DNA from: JAYFQE01 sp034927345
Lineage (GTDB): Bacteria; Bacillota; Clostridia; Saccharofermentanales; UBA5734
Assembly (NCBI GenBank): GCA_034927345.1
Contig: JAYFQE010000004.1
Location: 186,001 to 250,000 of the forward strand
Reading direction: 5' to 3'
Length of the DNA stretch: 64,000 nt
Of the stretch, positions 24,652 through 33,438 are shown in pieces. The translations under genes and the position numbers were made by a program. The notes under the pieces were generated by a model that was not told where the DNA came from, searched no databases, and was given only the letters and a program-made list of their open reading frames with translations. How positions within the stretch are numbered: the stretch's first letter is position 1; each line of letters begins with the position of its first letter.

Positions 24652-25848
24652 ATGAAAAACAAAGGTAAATGGGTATTTTCATCGGAATCGGTTACCGAAG
24701 GCCATCCCGATAAGTTATGTGATCAGGTCTCCGATGCTATTCTGGATGCTATTTTGAAAGAAGATCCACAAGCTCGGGTTGCCTGCGAAACCGCTGCAAC
24801 AACCGGTATGGTTTTAGTAATGGGTGAAATTTCGACAACCGGTTACGTAGATATCCCGCATATTGTTCGCGACACAATCCGCGAAATCGGTTATATAGGC
24901 CATGATGCCGGTTTTGACGCTGATGCTTGTGCGGTTTTGACTTCGATCGACGAACAGTCGCCGGATATTGCCCAGGGTGTCAACCGGTCATTGGAAAGCC
25001 GCGAAGGATCGGATCAGGATGATTTATCAACCGGAGCGGGTGATCAGGGCATGATGTTTGGTTTTGCCAACTGCGATACGCCGGAATTCATGCCGATGCC
25101 GATTGCCTTGGCGCATGCCTTGACACGCCGTTTAGCTGAAGTGCGAAAACAGAAAATGGTTGATTTTCTTCGTCCCGACGGTAAAGCCCAGGTAACGGTT
25201 GAATATCTGAACCAGACGCCGGTTCATATTGATACCGTCGTCGTCTCGACACAACATAGTCCTGATGTTGATCAAAAAACATTGACTCAAGCCGTCATTG
25301 ACTTGGTTATCCGTCCTGTTTTGCCGGCAAAACTATTCGATAGCAAAACGCGCATTCTGGTTAATCCAACCGGCCGTTTTGTTGTCGGCGGTCCTCAGGG
25401 TGATTCTGGATTAACCGGTAGAAAAATCATTGTTGACACATATGGCGGATTTGCGCGTCACGGCGGCGGTGCTTTTTCCGGTAAAGATCCGACCAAAGTC
25501 GATCGTTCTGCTGCTTATGCCGCCAGATATGTCGCGAAGAATATCGTTGCTGCCGGATTGGCTGCTTCTTGTGAGATTCAACTGGCTTATGCCATTGGCG
25601 TTGCGCATCCGTTATCGGTCATGGTTGATACTTTCGAAACCGGACAGATATCAGATGACAAAATCAGCCAGCTGATCCAAAAGCACTTCGATTTGCGTCC
25701 GGCGGCTATTATCCGCGATTTAAACCTGCGCAGTCCGATTTATCGTCAGATCGCATCATATGGCCATTTTGGCCGTCCGGATCTCGATTTGCCCTGGGAA
25801 CGAACTGATAAAGCTGAGGTTTTACGGGCGGATGCTCAGCGCTGCTGA
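24652..25848 (+). CDS. metK: S-adenosylmethionine synthetase
   Basis: A 398-aa enzyme making SAM from methionine and ATP. Diagnostic segments are ESVTEGHPDKLCDQVSDAILD at the N-terminus, TGAGDQGMMFGFA near residue 128, and GGGAFSGKDPTKVDRSAAYAARY near 275. Length is typical. It is controlled by the SAM-I riboswitch just upstream, a classic feedback loop. CAGGAGGATC is the ribosome site. Its 3' end overlaps the recD2 gene start by 17 bp. Confidence 0.98.
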   Translation: MKNKGKWVFSSESVTEGHPDKLCDQVSDAILDAILKEDPQARVACETAATTGMVLVMGEISTTGYVDIPHIVRDTIREIGYIGHDAGFDADACAVLTSIDEQSPDIAQGVNRSLESREGSDQDDLSTGAGDQGMMFGFANCDTPEFMPMPIALAHALTRRLAEVRKQKMVDFLRPDGKAQVTVEYLNQTPVHIDTVVVSTQHSPDVDQKTLTQAVIDLVIRPVLPAKLFDSKTRILVNPTGRFVVGGPQGDSGLTGRKIIVDTYGGFARHGGGAFSGKDPTKVDRSAAYAARYVAKNIVAAGLAASCEIQLAYAIGVAHPLSVMVDTFETGQISDDKISQLIQKHFDLRPAAIIRDLNLRSPIYRQIASYGHFGRPDLDLPWERTDKAEVLRADAQRC

Positions 25849-28138
25849 CAAACAATCCGGCAAAAGCCGCTTAAATTCGAAATCCAACATGCCGGTATCA
25901 GCCGTTGCCGTGCTGGAAGGGGTCATTGTATCCATTATTTTCCGCAATGAGCAGAACGGGTACACGGTTTGTACGCTTGACGGCGCCAGCGAACCTACGG
26001 CGGTTGGTACCCTGCCGTTTTTGGCTGAAGGCGAGTCGGTCCGTTTATATGGACAATGGGGCAAACATCCGGATTATGGCGAGCAATTCATGGTCGATCA
26101 TTACGAATTGATCGCGCCTAAAACAGAAGCCGCCATATTGCAGTATCTGAGCTCGGGCTTAATCAAAGGAATCGGTGAGAAAACAGCACGCCGTCTGGTT
26201 AAGACATTCGGCATCGAAACACTGGACGTTTTAAGGGATCATCCGGAAATGTCGGCTGCAGTCAAGGGCATTGGACCGGACAAAGCTGGTAAAATCGCCG
26301 GACAATTGCAGGAAAAGAAAGATTATCAGGATTTAATCTTACTGCTTTCTCCTTTAGGCATAGGCACAGGGAAAATTCTGCGAATCTATCGCCGTTATGG
26401 ATCCGATGCCATCCGTTTGATATCGGAAAATCCTTATTGTCTGGCCGATGAAGTATTCGGAATAGGTTTTTTAACTGCTGATTTATTAGCCCGCAAAATT
26501 GGCCTGGACCCAAAATCCCCGGGGAGAATAGCCAGCGCTTTGCGTTATGTGTTGATGCAAGCTGTTTATAATGGGCATACATATGTACCTCAAACTGTTT
26601 TGCAGAGGCAAGCTTTTGAATTATTGCATTTATCAGACAGCGATCATGCCTTAATTGACGAAAGCCTGATCAATAGTCAACAAATCATCAGGTCAGGCCG
26701 TCAGTTTGGGGATACGGAAGATCAACGGATTTCGTTGGCCCCGCTCTTTATAACAGAGCGTATGTCGGCGGATCGTCTGATTATTTTATTGAAGAGTAAA
26801 CCTGCCGCTTTTGCCGATTGGTGTGATCCGGTCCGTGCCGCCAAGGCTGTTGCCGACAGCTGCGGCAAACAGAACCTGGTTCTTGCTCCAGAACAGAACG
26901 AAGCGCTTCTTCAGGCCTTGCAGCATACAGTTCTTATTTTAACCGGCGGACCGGGCACCGGAAAAACAACGATTATCCGATTGCTCTGTGATTGCCTGCG
27001 CAATCGTGGCGGACGGGTTTTATTGGCGGCGCCGACCGGGCGTGCAGCCAAGCGAATGACCGAAACAACAGGCCTTCCGGCTAAAACACTGCATCGGCTC
27101 CTCGAGCTGCAGGTTAATGCTGATGATGCCCAACAAGTCCTGGAATATAGAACTCAGTCGACAGTCCAATTAGCTTGCGACTTGTTGATCGTAGACGAGG
27201 CATCGATGATCGATACTTTCCTTTTTAAGAGCTTGCTGGATTCTGTCGTACCTGGAACAAGACTTGTATTGGTCGGCGATGCCGATCAGCTTCCATCTGT
27301 TGGTCCTGGTTATGTTCTGAGAAATTTAATTGACAGCAACTGTGTATCTGTTGTCCGGTTGACTAAAATATTCCGGCAGTCCGCGGAAAGTTTAATTGTT
27401 CGTAATGCTCATCGTATCCATAATGGTGAATGGCCTGAGATCGATCAGAGTAAAGACAGCCAGTTTCTCTTTATTCCCAAGGAATCGGCAGAGGATATAG
27501 CGATGGCGGTTGCGAAACTGATGCAGAATATTCTCCCTCAGCAATATGGGTTCGATGTCATGCGCGATGTTCAGGTTTTGACGCCATCACGCAAAGGACC
27601 TGCCGGTATGCAGTCGCTTAATGTGACTTTGCAGCAGGTGCTATTACCTCATCAAGATCAGGGCGTCATCAAGGCTCATGGAACCGGATTCGGCGTTGGG
27701 GATAAAGTTATGCAAATCCGTAATAATTATGACTTAGCCTGGCAACTGTCATCGGCGCCGGATACAACCGGAAGCGGTGTATTTAATGGAGAAACAGGTC
27801 TTGTACTCGAATTGGACGCAGATGATGACAGTTTAGTCGTCCTTTTCGATGAAGATCGCCTGGTTCGGTATGACCGGGCAAGTCTTGATGATCTTGATTT
27901 AGCGTATGCCATTACGGTTCATAAAAGCCAGGGCAGCGAATATCCTGTGGTTATTTTGGCTATTCCGGCTGGAGCGCCGCAGTTATTAACGCGAAATCTT
28001 CTTTACACAGCGGTAACTAGAGCAAAAATGAAGCTTTTATTGATTACCTCGCGCAAGACATTAGGGCAGATGCTGAAGAATAATCAAACCTACAATCGCC
28101 ATACTCTTTTTAAAGATTGGCTGGCTATTCGCTCATGA
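25832..28138 (+). CDS. recD2: RecD2-type (YrrC) 5'-3' DNA helicase
   Basis: A 768-aa superfamily 1B helicase without RecBC partners, involved in DNA repair. There is an N-terminal OB-like domain, helix-hairpin-helix motifs (GIGEKTARRLVKTFG and following), then helicase motif I LTGGPGTGKTTII near residue 370, DEASMID (motif II), VGDADQLPSVGPG (motif III) and ITVHKSQGSEYPVVI (motif VI region). Start 25832 lies inside the end of metK; an internal ATG at 25889 is possible because neither has a strong ribosome site. The stop overlaps the comFC start by ATGA. Confidence 0.93.
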   Translation: MLSAADKQSGKSRLNSKSNMPVSAVAVLEGVIVSIIFRNEQNGYTVCTLDGASEPTAVGTLPFLAEGESVRLYGQWGKHPDYGEQFMVDHYELIAPKTEAAILQYLSSGLIKGIGEKTARRLVKTFGIETLDVLRDHPEMSAAVKGIGPDKAGKIAGQLQEKKDYQDLILLLSPLGIGTGKILRIYRRYGSDAIRLISENPYCLADEVFGIGFLTADLLARKIGLDPKSPGRIASALRYVLMQAVYNGHTYVPQTVLQRQAFELLHLSDSDHALIDESLINSQQIIRSGRQFGDTEDQRISLAPLFITERMSADRLIILLKSKPAAFADWCDPVRAAKAVADSCGKQNLVLAPEQNEALLQALQHTVLILTGGPGTGKTTIIRLLCDCLRNRGGRVLLAAPTGRAAKRMTETTGLPAKTLHRLLELQVNADDAQQVLEYRTQSTVQLACDLLIVDEASMIDTFLFKSLLDSVVPGTRLVLVGDADQLPSVGPGYVLRNLIDSNCVSVVRLTKIFRQSAESLIVRNAHRIHNGEWPEIDQSKDSQFLFIPKESAEDIAMAVAKLMQNILPQQYGFDVMRDVQVLTPSRKGPAGMQSLNVTLQQVLLPHQDQGVIKAHGTGFGVGDKVMQIRNNYDLAWQLSSAPDTTGSGVFNGETGLVLELDADDDSLVVLFDEDRLVRYDRASLDDLDLAYAITVHKSQGSEYPVVILAIPAGAPQLLTRNLLYTAVTRAKMKLLLITSRKTLGQMLKNNQTYNRHTLFKDWLAIRS

Positions 28139-28893
28139 CTCTATCCCCGTATTGGCTGAAATCAGGATTGGAGATATTATTCCCTCCTGTCTGCGCCATC
28201 TGCCGTCGTATTTATCAACCGATTGAAGGATTTACAGGTATCTGCCGACAGTGTTTACCCTTATTGAATTTACGGACTGGGAAACAGCAAATTTTATCCT
28301 GGCCTGCTGATTTACTCAGTGGCATCCCGGCTGATTCGGTAATTTTGTGCTCCGGTTATTACCAAGGCATGCTTCGTCAGGCGTTAATTCGTTTAAAGTT
28401 TTCCGATGCTCCTGAAATCGCTTTAGCATTGGGCAGCCTTCTTATCCGTATGTTACGCTGTTCAAACCAGATCTTCACTGCGGTTGCCGCAGTTCCCTTA
28501 CACCGTAATCGCCTGCACGAACGCGGGTATAATCAGGCCGGCCTTTTAGCCCGTAAAGTCAGTGATGATATGAAAATTCCCGATTTATCGACTTGTTTGC
28601 AAAGAAATCGGGAAACGCTGCGGCAAAGCGCACAACAAGGGCGGACAGAGAGATTGGCTAATTTATTCGGCGCGTTTTCGCTGGCCTGGAATACGCAAAA
28701 AAGCAATACGATACAAACCTGGACGGAACTAAAAAACAACCAGCCCGGCCAGGAAACGTCAAATCACCTTCTGCTTGTCGATGACATTTTCACCACCGGA
28801 GCGACACTGACAGCAGCTGCATATCCGTTCTGGCAGATCGGCTGGCATGTAACCGGGCTGGTTGTCGCGTCGAATAGACCTGGCCGGACTTAA
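28135..28893 (+). CDS. comFC: ComF-family phosphoribosyltransferase-like protein
   Basis: A 252-aa protein of the ComFC/GntX family, linked to DNA uptake in competent Firmicutes, where it works with the ComFA helicase. An N-terminal zinc-binding segment with two Cys pairs (PPVCAICRRIY and GICRQC) is followed by a type I PRTase domain with VPLHRNRLHERGYNQAG and the PRPP loop LLLVDDIFTTGATL near residue 215. No comFA is adjacent. It is translationally coupled to recD2. The biochemical activity is not established from sequence. Confidence 0.87.
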   Translation: MTLSPYWLKSGLEILFPPVCAICRRIYQPIEGFTGICRQCLPLLNLRTGKQQILSWPADLLSGIPADSVILCSGYYQGMLRQALIRLKFSDAPEIALALGSLLIRMLRCSNQIFTAVAAVPLHRNRLHERGYNQAGLLARKVSDDMKIPDLSTCLQRNRETLRQSAQQGRTERLANLFGAFSLAWNTQKSNTIQTWTELKNNQPGQETSNHLLLVDDIFTTGATLTAAAYPFWQIGWHVTGLVVASNRPGRT

Positions 28894-28990
28894 TCTGCCG
28901 GCGCAAGCTGCGCATGAGTTAATTCAATAACCTGAAATTTGTATCAGCTGTTACTGTAACTCTGGAAAGCCGCTAATTGTCTTGATTGGC

Positions 28991-29180
28991 TTGAGAATGA
29001 AGAGTAAAAAAGGTATACTAAAGGTGCCTGGAATGCTCGTTACCTCTATTTTTGAACCTTCATGACTTAATCGGGAGCTCGGGTCAATGCGGAATACGGT
29101 CATGCCCTCGGACGCAAGTCCTCTATAGGTAGACCAAAGACCGCTGCAGGGCACCCACCTGGCAAAATGCTGGGTGTCAA
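28991..29180 (+). ncRNA. ssrS: 6S-RNA-like structured non-coding RNA with its promoter
   Basis: A near-consensus promoter (TTGAGA at 28991-28996, 17 bp, TATACT at 29014-29019) reads into a non-coding stretch. GGTGCCTG (29023-29030) pairs with CAGGGCACC (29147-29155, one bulged G) to close a long element. The 5' strand CTGGAATGCTCGTT resembles 6S RNAs (E. coli has CUGAGAUGUUCGC). The middle has an open region with a small hairpin CCT-CTAT-AGG (29120-29129) on the 3' side, as in Firmicute 6S RNA. A hairpin at 29152-29176 may mark the 3' end, but no T-run follows. 6S identity is inference. Confidence 0.5.
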
Positions 29181-29282
29181 AAAGGGGGGACGGCATCCCG
29201 GGTTTTATGTTATTCTGCTCATATAGGCAAGTCATGAGGGCCTGGGCGGATGGCTGGACAAAAGGTAAGGGGAATGTGGGTT

Positions 29283-30005
29283 ATGAGTTTGTACGATGAT
29301 GCAAAATCGATTTCCCGACGCGATCCGGCAGCAAAAGGAGTCTGGCAGGTTATCCTGTTATATTCCGGCTTCCATGCGCTGGTTTATCATAAGCCTGCCC
29401 ATTGGTTTTATCAACACCATCTATATTTCCTTGCACGTATGATATCGCAGTTCAGCCGGTTTATGACCGGTATTGAAATCCATCCGGGAGCGAAAATCGG
29501 CCACCGGCTGTTTATTGATCACGGCATGGGTGTGGTTATCGGTGAAACAGCCGAAATCGGCGACGACTGTACGATGTATCACGGAGTAACGCTCGGGGGA
29601 ACCGGCAAGGATAAGGGCAAGCGGCATCCAACTTTGGGCAATAATGTTCTGGTGGGGGCCGGGGCCAAGATCCTCGGCCCTTTTCGTATCGGTGATTATT
29701 CGATGATCGGCGCTAATTCTGTCGTATTGCATGAAGTGCCGGCCGAGGCAACTGTTGTGGGTGTTCCAGGCCGGGTTGTCAAACATCAGGGACGGCCGAT
29801 CAGGCACAGCATTGAACTGGATCACGCCAATGCGCCGGATCCGCTCGAACAGGAAATATGCCGCTTGCTGCACCGCGTCAGCGCCCTGGAAAAACAAGCC
29901 GGACTGACGCCAAATCCGGTAACCCGGCCTTATTGTCCCGAAACGGGCGAGCAAATGGACGGATCCGGGAATGATCTGAATAATTCGAAACCGCAAACCG
30001 GATGA
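29283..30005 (+). CDS. cysE: Serine O-acetyltransferase
   Basis: A 240-aa left-handed beta-helix acetyltransferase making O-acetylserine, the first step of cysteine synthesis. A short helical N-terminus (AKSISRRDPAAKG...LVYHKPAHWFY) is followed by hexapeptide repeats with the active-site pattern IEIHPGAKIGHRLFIDHGMGVVIGETAEIGDD and VTLGGTGKDKGKRHPTLG. Start at 29283 is preferred, with AAGGGG about 10 bp upstream, although upstream ATG codons are in frame. It precedes cysS, a common pairing. Confidence 0.95.
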   Translation: MSLYDDAKSISRRDPAAKGVWQVILLYSGFHALVYHKPAHWFYQHHLYFLARMISQFSRFMTGIEIHPGAKIGHRLFIDHGMGVVIGETAEIGDDCTMYHGVTLGGTGKDKGKRHPTLGNNVLVGAGAKILGPFRIGDYSMIGANSVVLHEVPAEATVVGVPGRVVKHQGRPIRHSIELDHANAPDPLEQEICRLLHRVSALEKQAGLTPNPVTRPYCPETGEQMDGSGNDLNNSKPQTG

Positions 30006-30067
30006 AACCAATATCGTAATTATCCGGTATAAAACAGACAGACGAGTGATCTGGAGGTATGAAAATC

Positions 30068-31486
30068 ATGTTGAAACTTTATAATACACAGAGTCGCGAA
30101 AAGGAAATTTTCGAACCCCTGGAACCTGGCAAGGTTAAAATGTATGTTTGCGGGCCGACTGTTTACAATTATTTTCACCTCGGAAACGCCCGGCCGTTTA
30201 TCACTTATGATACATTGCGCCGTTATCTGGAATATCGGGGATATCAGGTCACATATGTCCAGAATTTCACTGATATCGACGATAAAATGATTAACCGGGC
30301 CAGAACTGAGGGAATTACGATCAAGCAACTGGCAGATCGCTTTATTGAAGAGTATTTTACTGATGCCGATAAACTCAATATTCGCCGGGCCACTGTTCAC
30401 CCGCGCGCTACCGAATGCATGCCGATGATCGTCGGCTTGATTGAAACGTTGACAGCCAAGGGGTTTGCTTATGAAACCGAGGACGGCGTCTATTTTGATG
30501 TTAGCCGCCAACCTGATTATGGCAAGCTTTCACACCATAATCTTGATGATTTGGAGAGCGGCGCCAGCGAGCGGGTCAGCGGTGAAGCCAATAAGCGGAA
30601 CAGTATGGATTTTGCACTCTGGAAAAAGAAAAAAGATAACGAACCCTATTGGCCCAGCCCCTGGGGCGACGGGCGTCCGGGCTGGCATATCGAATGTTCG
30701 GCGATGATCAAACAGTATCTTGGCGATACCATTGATATACACGGCGGCGGTCAAGATTTGATTTTCCCGCATCATGAGAATGAAATCGCCCAGAGTGAAG
30801 CAGCGAATGGCAAGCCGTTCGTCCGATATTGGCTGCATAACGGTTTTATTAATGTCGATCAGGAAAAGATGTCCAAATCAACCGGCAATTTCTTTACGGT
30901 CCGCGATTTAGCACAGCAATTCGATTATTTAGTCCTGCGTTTTTTCATGTTAGGCGGCCATTACCGCATGCCGATCAATTTTACGACAGAGTTGCTGACT
31001 GCCGCCCAGAACGGCTGGAATCGGATCAAAACCTGCCTGGATAACCTCGATTTTGTTGCCGGACATGCTGCCGTGAATCCTGAAGGCGCCGAAGCGGAAG
31101 CTGTGAGTGCAGCCTTGGGCAAGGCGGGCGTTGATTATCGCCAAGCTTTTATCGAAGCAATGGACGATGATTTAAACACAGCAGACGCTCTGGCAGCTGT
31201 TTTTGAACTTGTCAGACAATCTAACACCGCTGCCGCCTGCCCGGGGATTGATGCCGGCGCTTTGCGGAAAGCCGGCAGCATTCTCGCGGAGTTGCTGGAT
31301 GTACTGGGGTTGCGGCCGGCTGAGGAAATGTCCGTACCGGCAGCGATCATGGCGTTGGTTGAAGCGCGGATCGCCGCCAAGAAGGCTAAAGACTACCAAA
31401 AGGCTGATGCCATTCGCGCGGAAATCCAGCAGCTGGGCTATATTGTAGCCGATACGCCGCAAGGTCCTAAGGTTAACCGCATATGA
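30068..31486 (+). CDS. cysS: Cysteinyl-tRNA synthetase
   Basis: A 472-aa class I synthetase charging tRNA-Cys. Visible are the zinc-binding Cys and HIGH-type motif in YVCGPTVYNYFHLGNARPF, GWHIECSAM and FPHHENEIAQSEA (remaining zinc ligands), and the KMSKS loop in EKMSKSTGNFFT. The C-terminal anticodon-binding helical domain ends in IRAEIQQLGYIVADTPQGPKV. The second ATG (30068) is taken because GGAGGT is 9 bp upstream and directly abuts the first. The stop overlaps mrnC by 4 bp. Confidence 0.97.
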   Translation: MLKLYNTQSREKEIFEPLEPGKVKMYVCGPTVYNYFHLGNARPFITYDTLRRYLEYRGYQVTYVQNFTDIDDKMINRARTEGITIKQLADRFIEEYFTDADKLNIRRATVHPRATECMPMIVGLIETLTAKGFAYETEDGVYFDVSRQPDYGKLSHHNLDDLESGASERVSGEANKRNSMDFALWKKKKDNEPYWPSPWGDGRPGWHIECSAMIKQYLGDTIDIHGGGQDLIFPHHENEIAQSEAANGKPFVRYWLHNGFINVDQEKMSKSTGNFFTVRDLAQQFDYLVLRFFMLGGHYRMPINFTTELLTAAQNGWNRIKTCLDNLDFVAGHAAVNPEGAEAEAVSAALGKAGVDYRQAFIEAMDDDLNTADALAAVFELVRQSNTAAACPGIDAGALRKAGSILAELLDVLGLRPAEEMSVPAAIMALVEARIAAKKAKDYQKADAIRAEIQQLGYIVADTPQGPKVNRI

Positions 31487-31908
31487 TCATGCCGACTGCA
31501 GCAGGTGACCTGCGGGAAACGCCCATATCGGTTCTGGCTTATATTGGCGATGCGGTTTATGAACTGTATGTCCGTCTTTACACCAGCAGTCACTATCAGG
31601 GTAAATCGGGCGCCTTGCATCGCTTATCCGTTCACCTGGTCAAAGCCGGCGCTCAGGCGGAAGCTATGCAACGACTTATGGCTGTGCTGACTGACGAAGA
31701 GGCCGCTATTTTTCGCCGAGGCCGCAACAGCCAGCCCGGCAGTATGTCCAAACACGCGGATCCGGCGGATTATCTGATGGCGACAGGATTGGAAGCGGTC
31801 ATTGGCTATTTGTACTTGAAAAGAGAAGAAACTCGCCTTGACCATTTGATGGCCATGATTTTGGAGGATAACACTCATGAACCAGCAGCCCAAACGGCCG
31901 CAAAATAG
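31483..31908 (+). CDS. mrnC: Mini-ribonuclease III
   Basis: A 141-aa RNase III catalytic domain without the double-stranded RNA-binding domain, which matures the ends of 23S rRNA in Firmicutes. The catalytic motif region is VLAYIGDAVYELYVR, with the second acidic patch in ATGLEAVIGYLYL. The order cysS-mrnC-rlmB is a standard Firmicute arrangement. It overlaps cysS by 4 bp and rlmB by 32 bp. Confidence 0.94.
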   Translation: MIMPTAAGDLRETPISVLAYIGDAVYELYVRLYTSSHYQGKSGALHRLSVHLVKAGAQAEAMQRLMAVLTDEEAAIFRRGRNSQPGSMSKHADPADYLMATGLEAVIGYLYLKREETRLDHLMAMILEDNTHEPAAQTAAK

Positions 31909-32758
31909 GAAAGCACCCGGCCCGTCTCCCGCGCCAAATCCTGTTCGCGTTCCCTCGCCGGCGGAGCGGCAAGAAAGCGAGGCCGGTTCGCCGGATCGGC
32001 TTGAAGGCCGCAATCCGATCATGGAAGCCATAAAGGCCGGCCGGACGATTAATAAACTATGGGTCGCCAAGAAAGAAGAAAAACCGGATCCGGTGCTGGC
32101 CAGACTGATTACATCAGCCCGTGAAGCCGGCGCGGTCCTCATAGAAGTAGAACGACGTGTTCTGGATCAGATGTCGGAAACCCATAACCATCAAGGCGTT
32201 ATTGCTCAGGTCGCGGCACATGAATATGTTGAGCTGGATGATTTGCTTGCCCGCTTGGTTGAACAAGGAACCAGCCCCTTCCTGTTAATATTGGCGGAGC
32301 TTCAGGAGAGTTATAATCTTGGCGCTATCCTGCGGATTGCCGATGCGGCCGGCGTACACGGAGTTATCATTCCCCAGCGCCGGTCGGTCGGCCTGGATGC
32401 GGCGGTAGCTAAAGCGTCAGCCGGAGCAATTGAACACGTGCCGGTATGCCGGGTGACCAATCTGACGCAGACTGTCCTCCATTTACAAGAAAGCGGTTTC
32501 TGGATCGCCGGAACTGATGCGGCAGGAACCGTTGATTATCATGATGTCGACTGGCGGGGATCCATGGCGATTATTATCGGCGGAGAAGGCGATGGATTAG
32601 GTCCGGCGCTGCGCAAACATTGTGACTATCTGGTATCTATTCCCATGCACGGACACGTTAATTCACTTAATGCCGCGGTCGCTTCGGGCATTGTTGTTTT
32701 TGAAGCCGCATATCAACGCTGCAAGAAAGATAAAACAGACTCGCCGGGAGTGATCTGA
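31877..32758 (+). CDS. rlmB: TrmH/RlmB-family 23S rRNA ribose methyltransferase
   Basis: A 293-aa SPOUT methyltransferase, probably 2'-O-methylating G2251 of 23S rRNA. A Pro/Arg-rich, likely disordered N-terminus (about 35 residues) leads into a substrate-binding domain (GRNPIMEAIKAGRTINKLWV) and the knotted SAM-binding domain with LAELQESYNLGAILRIADAAG, IIIGGEGDGLGPAL and IPMHGHVNSLNAAVASGI. Other TrmH-family targets cannot be excluded. It overlaps the end of mrnC. Confidence 0.9.
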   Translation: MNQQPKRPQNRKAPGPSPAPNPVRVPSPAERQESEAGSPDRLEGRNPIMEAIKAGRTINKLWVAKKEEKPDPVLARLITSAREAGAVLIEVERRVLDQMSETHNHQGVIAQVAAHEYVELDDLLARLVEQGTSPFLLILAELQESYNLGAILRIADAAGVHGVIIPQRRSVGLDAAVAKASAGAIEHVPVCRVTNLTQTVLHLQESGFWIAGTDAAGTVDYHDVDWRGSMAIIIGGEGDGLGPALRKHCDYLVSIPMHGHVNSLNAAVASGIVVFEAAYQRCKKDKTDSPGVI

Positions 32759-32760
32759 AC

Positions 32761-33438
32761 GTGAAAAGTGAGCGGAACCAATCAGGATCAGATCAGGTTT
32801 GTCCATCTGATCAAGAATTGATAGACCGGGTTGCCGAGAATGACAGCCAGGCTATGGAAATATTGTTGACCCGATATAAAGGATTGGTTCGGAGCAAAGC
32901 CGCGGCGATGTATATGGCCGGCGCAGATGCCGAGGATGTTATACAAGAAGGTATGATCGGTCTTTTTAAAGCGATCAGGGATTACAAATCGGAACATCGT
33001 GTCCCTTTTGCCGCTTTTGCCGCTTATTGTATCATGGCGCAAATCACAGACGCTGTTCGGCAAGCGTCCCGAAAGAAACATCAACTGCTTAATCAGTCAA
33101 TATCGCTGCAAAGCTTGACGCCGATGGCAGATTCGGATAATGATATGCCATTGTCCGATCATGTGGGAACATCAGCAAGCCTCGATCCGGAACAGGAACT
33201 GATGAATCGAGAGAATATGGCCGATTTGACTTACTTTATTCAGCAAAATTTAAGCCCTTTGGAGCGGCAGAGCGTGCTCCTTTTTCTTCAGGACTTAAGT
33301 TATGTTCAAATCGCCGGATGTTTAAATACTTCGGTGAAAACTGTTGATAATGCACTGCGACGAGCCCGAAAGAAATTTATGGCTTATCGTGAACAAGTCA
33401 ATCCGTTTGCCTTGAAGGACAAGGAGCATTTGTCATGA
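32761..33438 (+). CDS. sigH: SigH-like RNA polymerase sigma factor
   Basis: A 225-aa sigma-70 family factor. Region 2 (about residues 20-100) contains AEDVIQEGMIGLFKAIRDY, and region 4 (about 160-215) ends in a helix-turn-helix YVQIAGCLNTSVKTVDNALRRARKK. Size and region 2 fit SigH (Spo0H), the stationary-phase and sporulation factor of Bacilli and Clostridia, and its place after mrnC-rlmB is where sigH lies in this group. The start is GTG. It overlaps the lipoprotein gene by 4 bp. Confidence 0.85.
   Translation: MKSERNQSGSDQVCPSDQELIDRVAENDSQAMEILLTRYKGLVRSKAAAMYMAGADAEDVIQEGMIGLFKAIRDYKSEHRVPFAAFAAYCIMAQITDAVRQASRKKHQLLNQSISLQSLTPMADSDNDMPLSDHVGTSASLDPEQELMNRENMADLTYFIQQNLSPLERQSVLLFLQDLSYVQIAGCLNTSVKTVDNALRRARKKFMAYREQVNPFALKDKEHLS

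Noticed and set aside
28951..29235. 94-codon minus-strand open frame between comFC and cysE
   Set aside because: No ribosome site, no protein-like composition, and it lies antisense to the promoter and structured RNA candidate.
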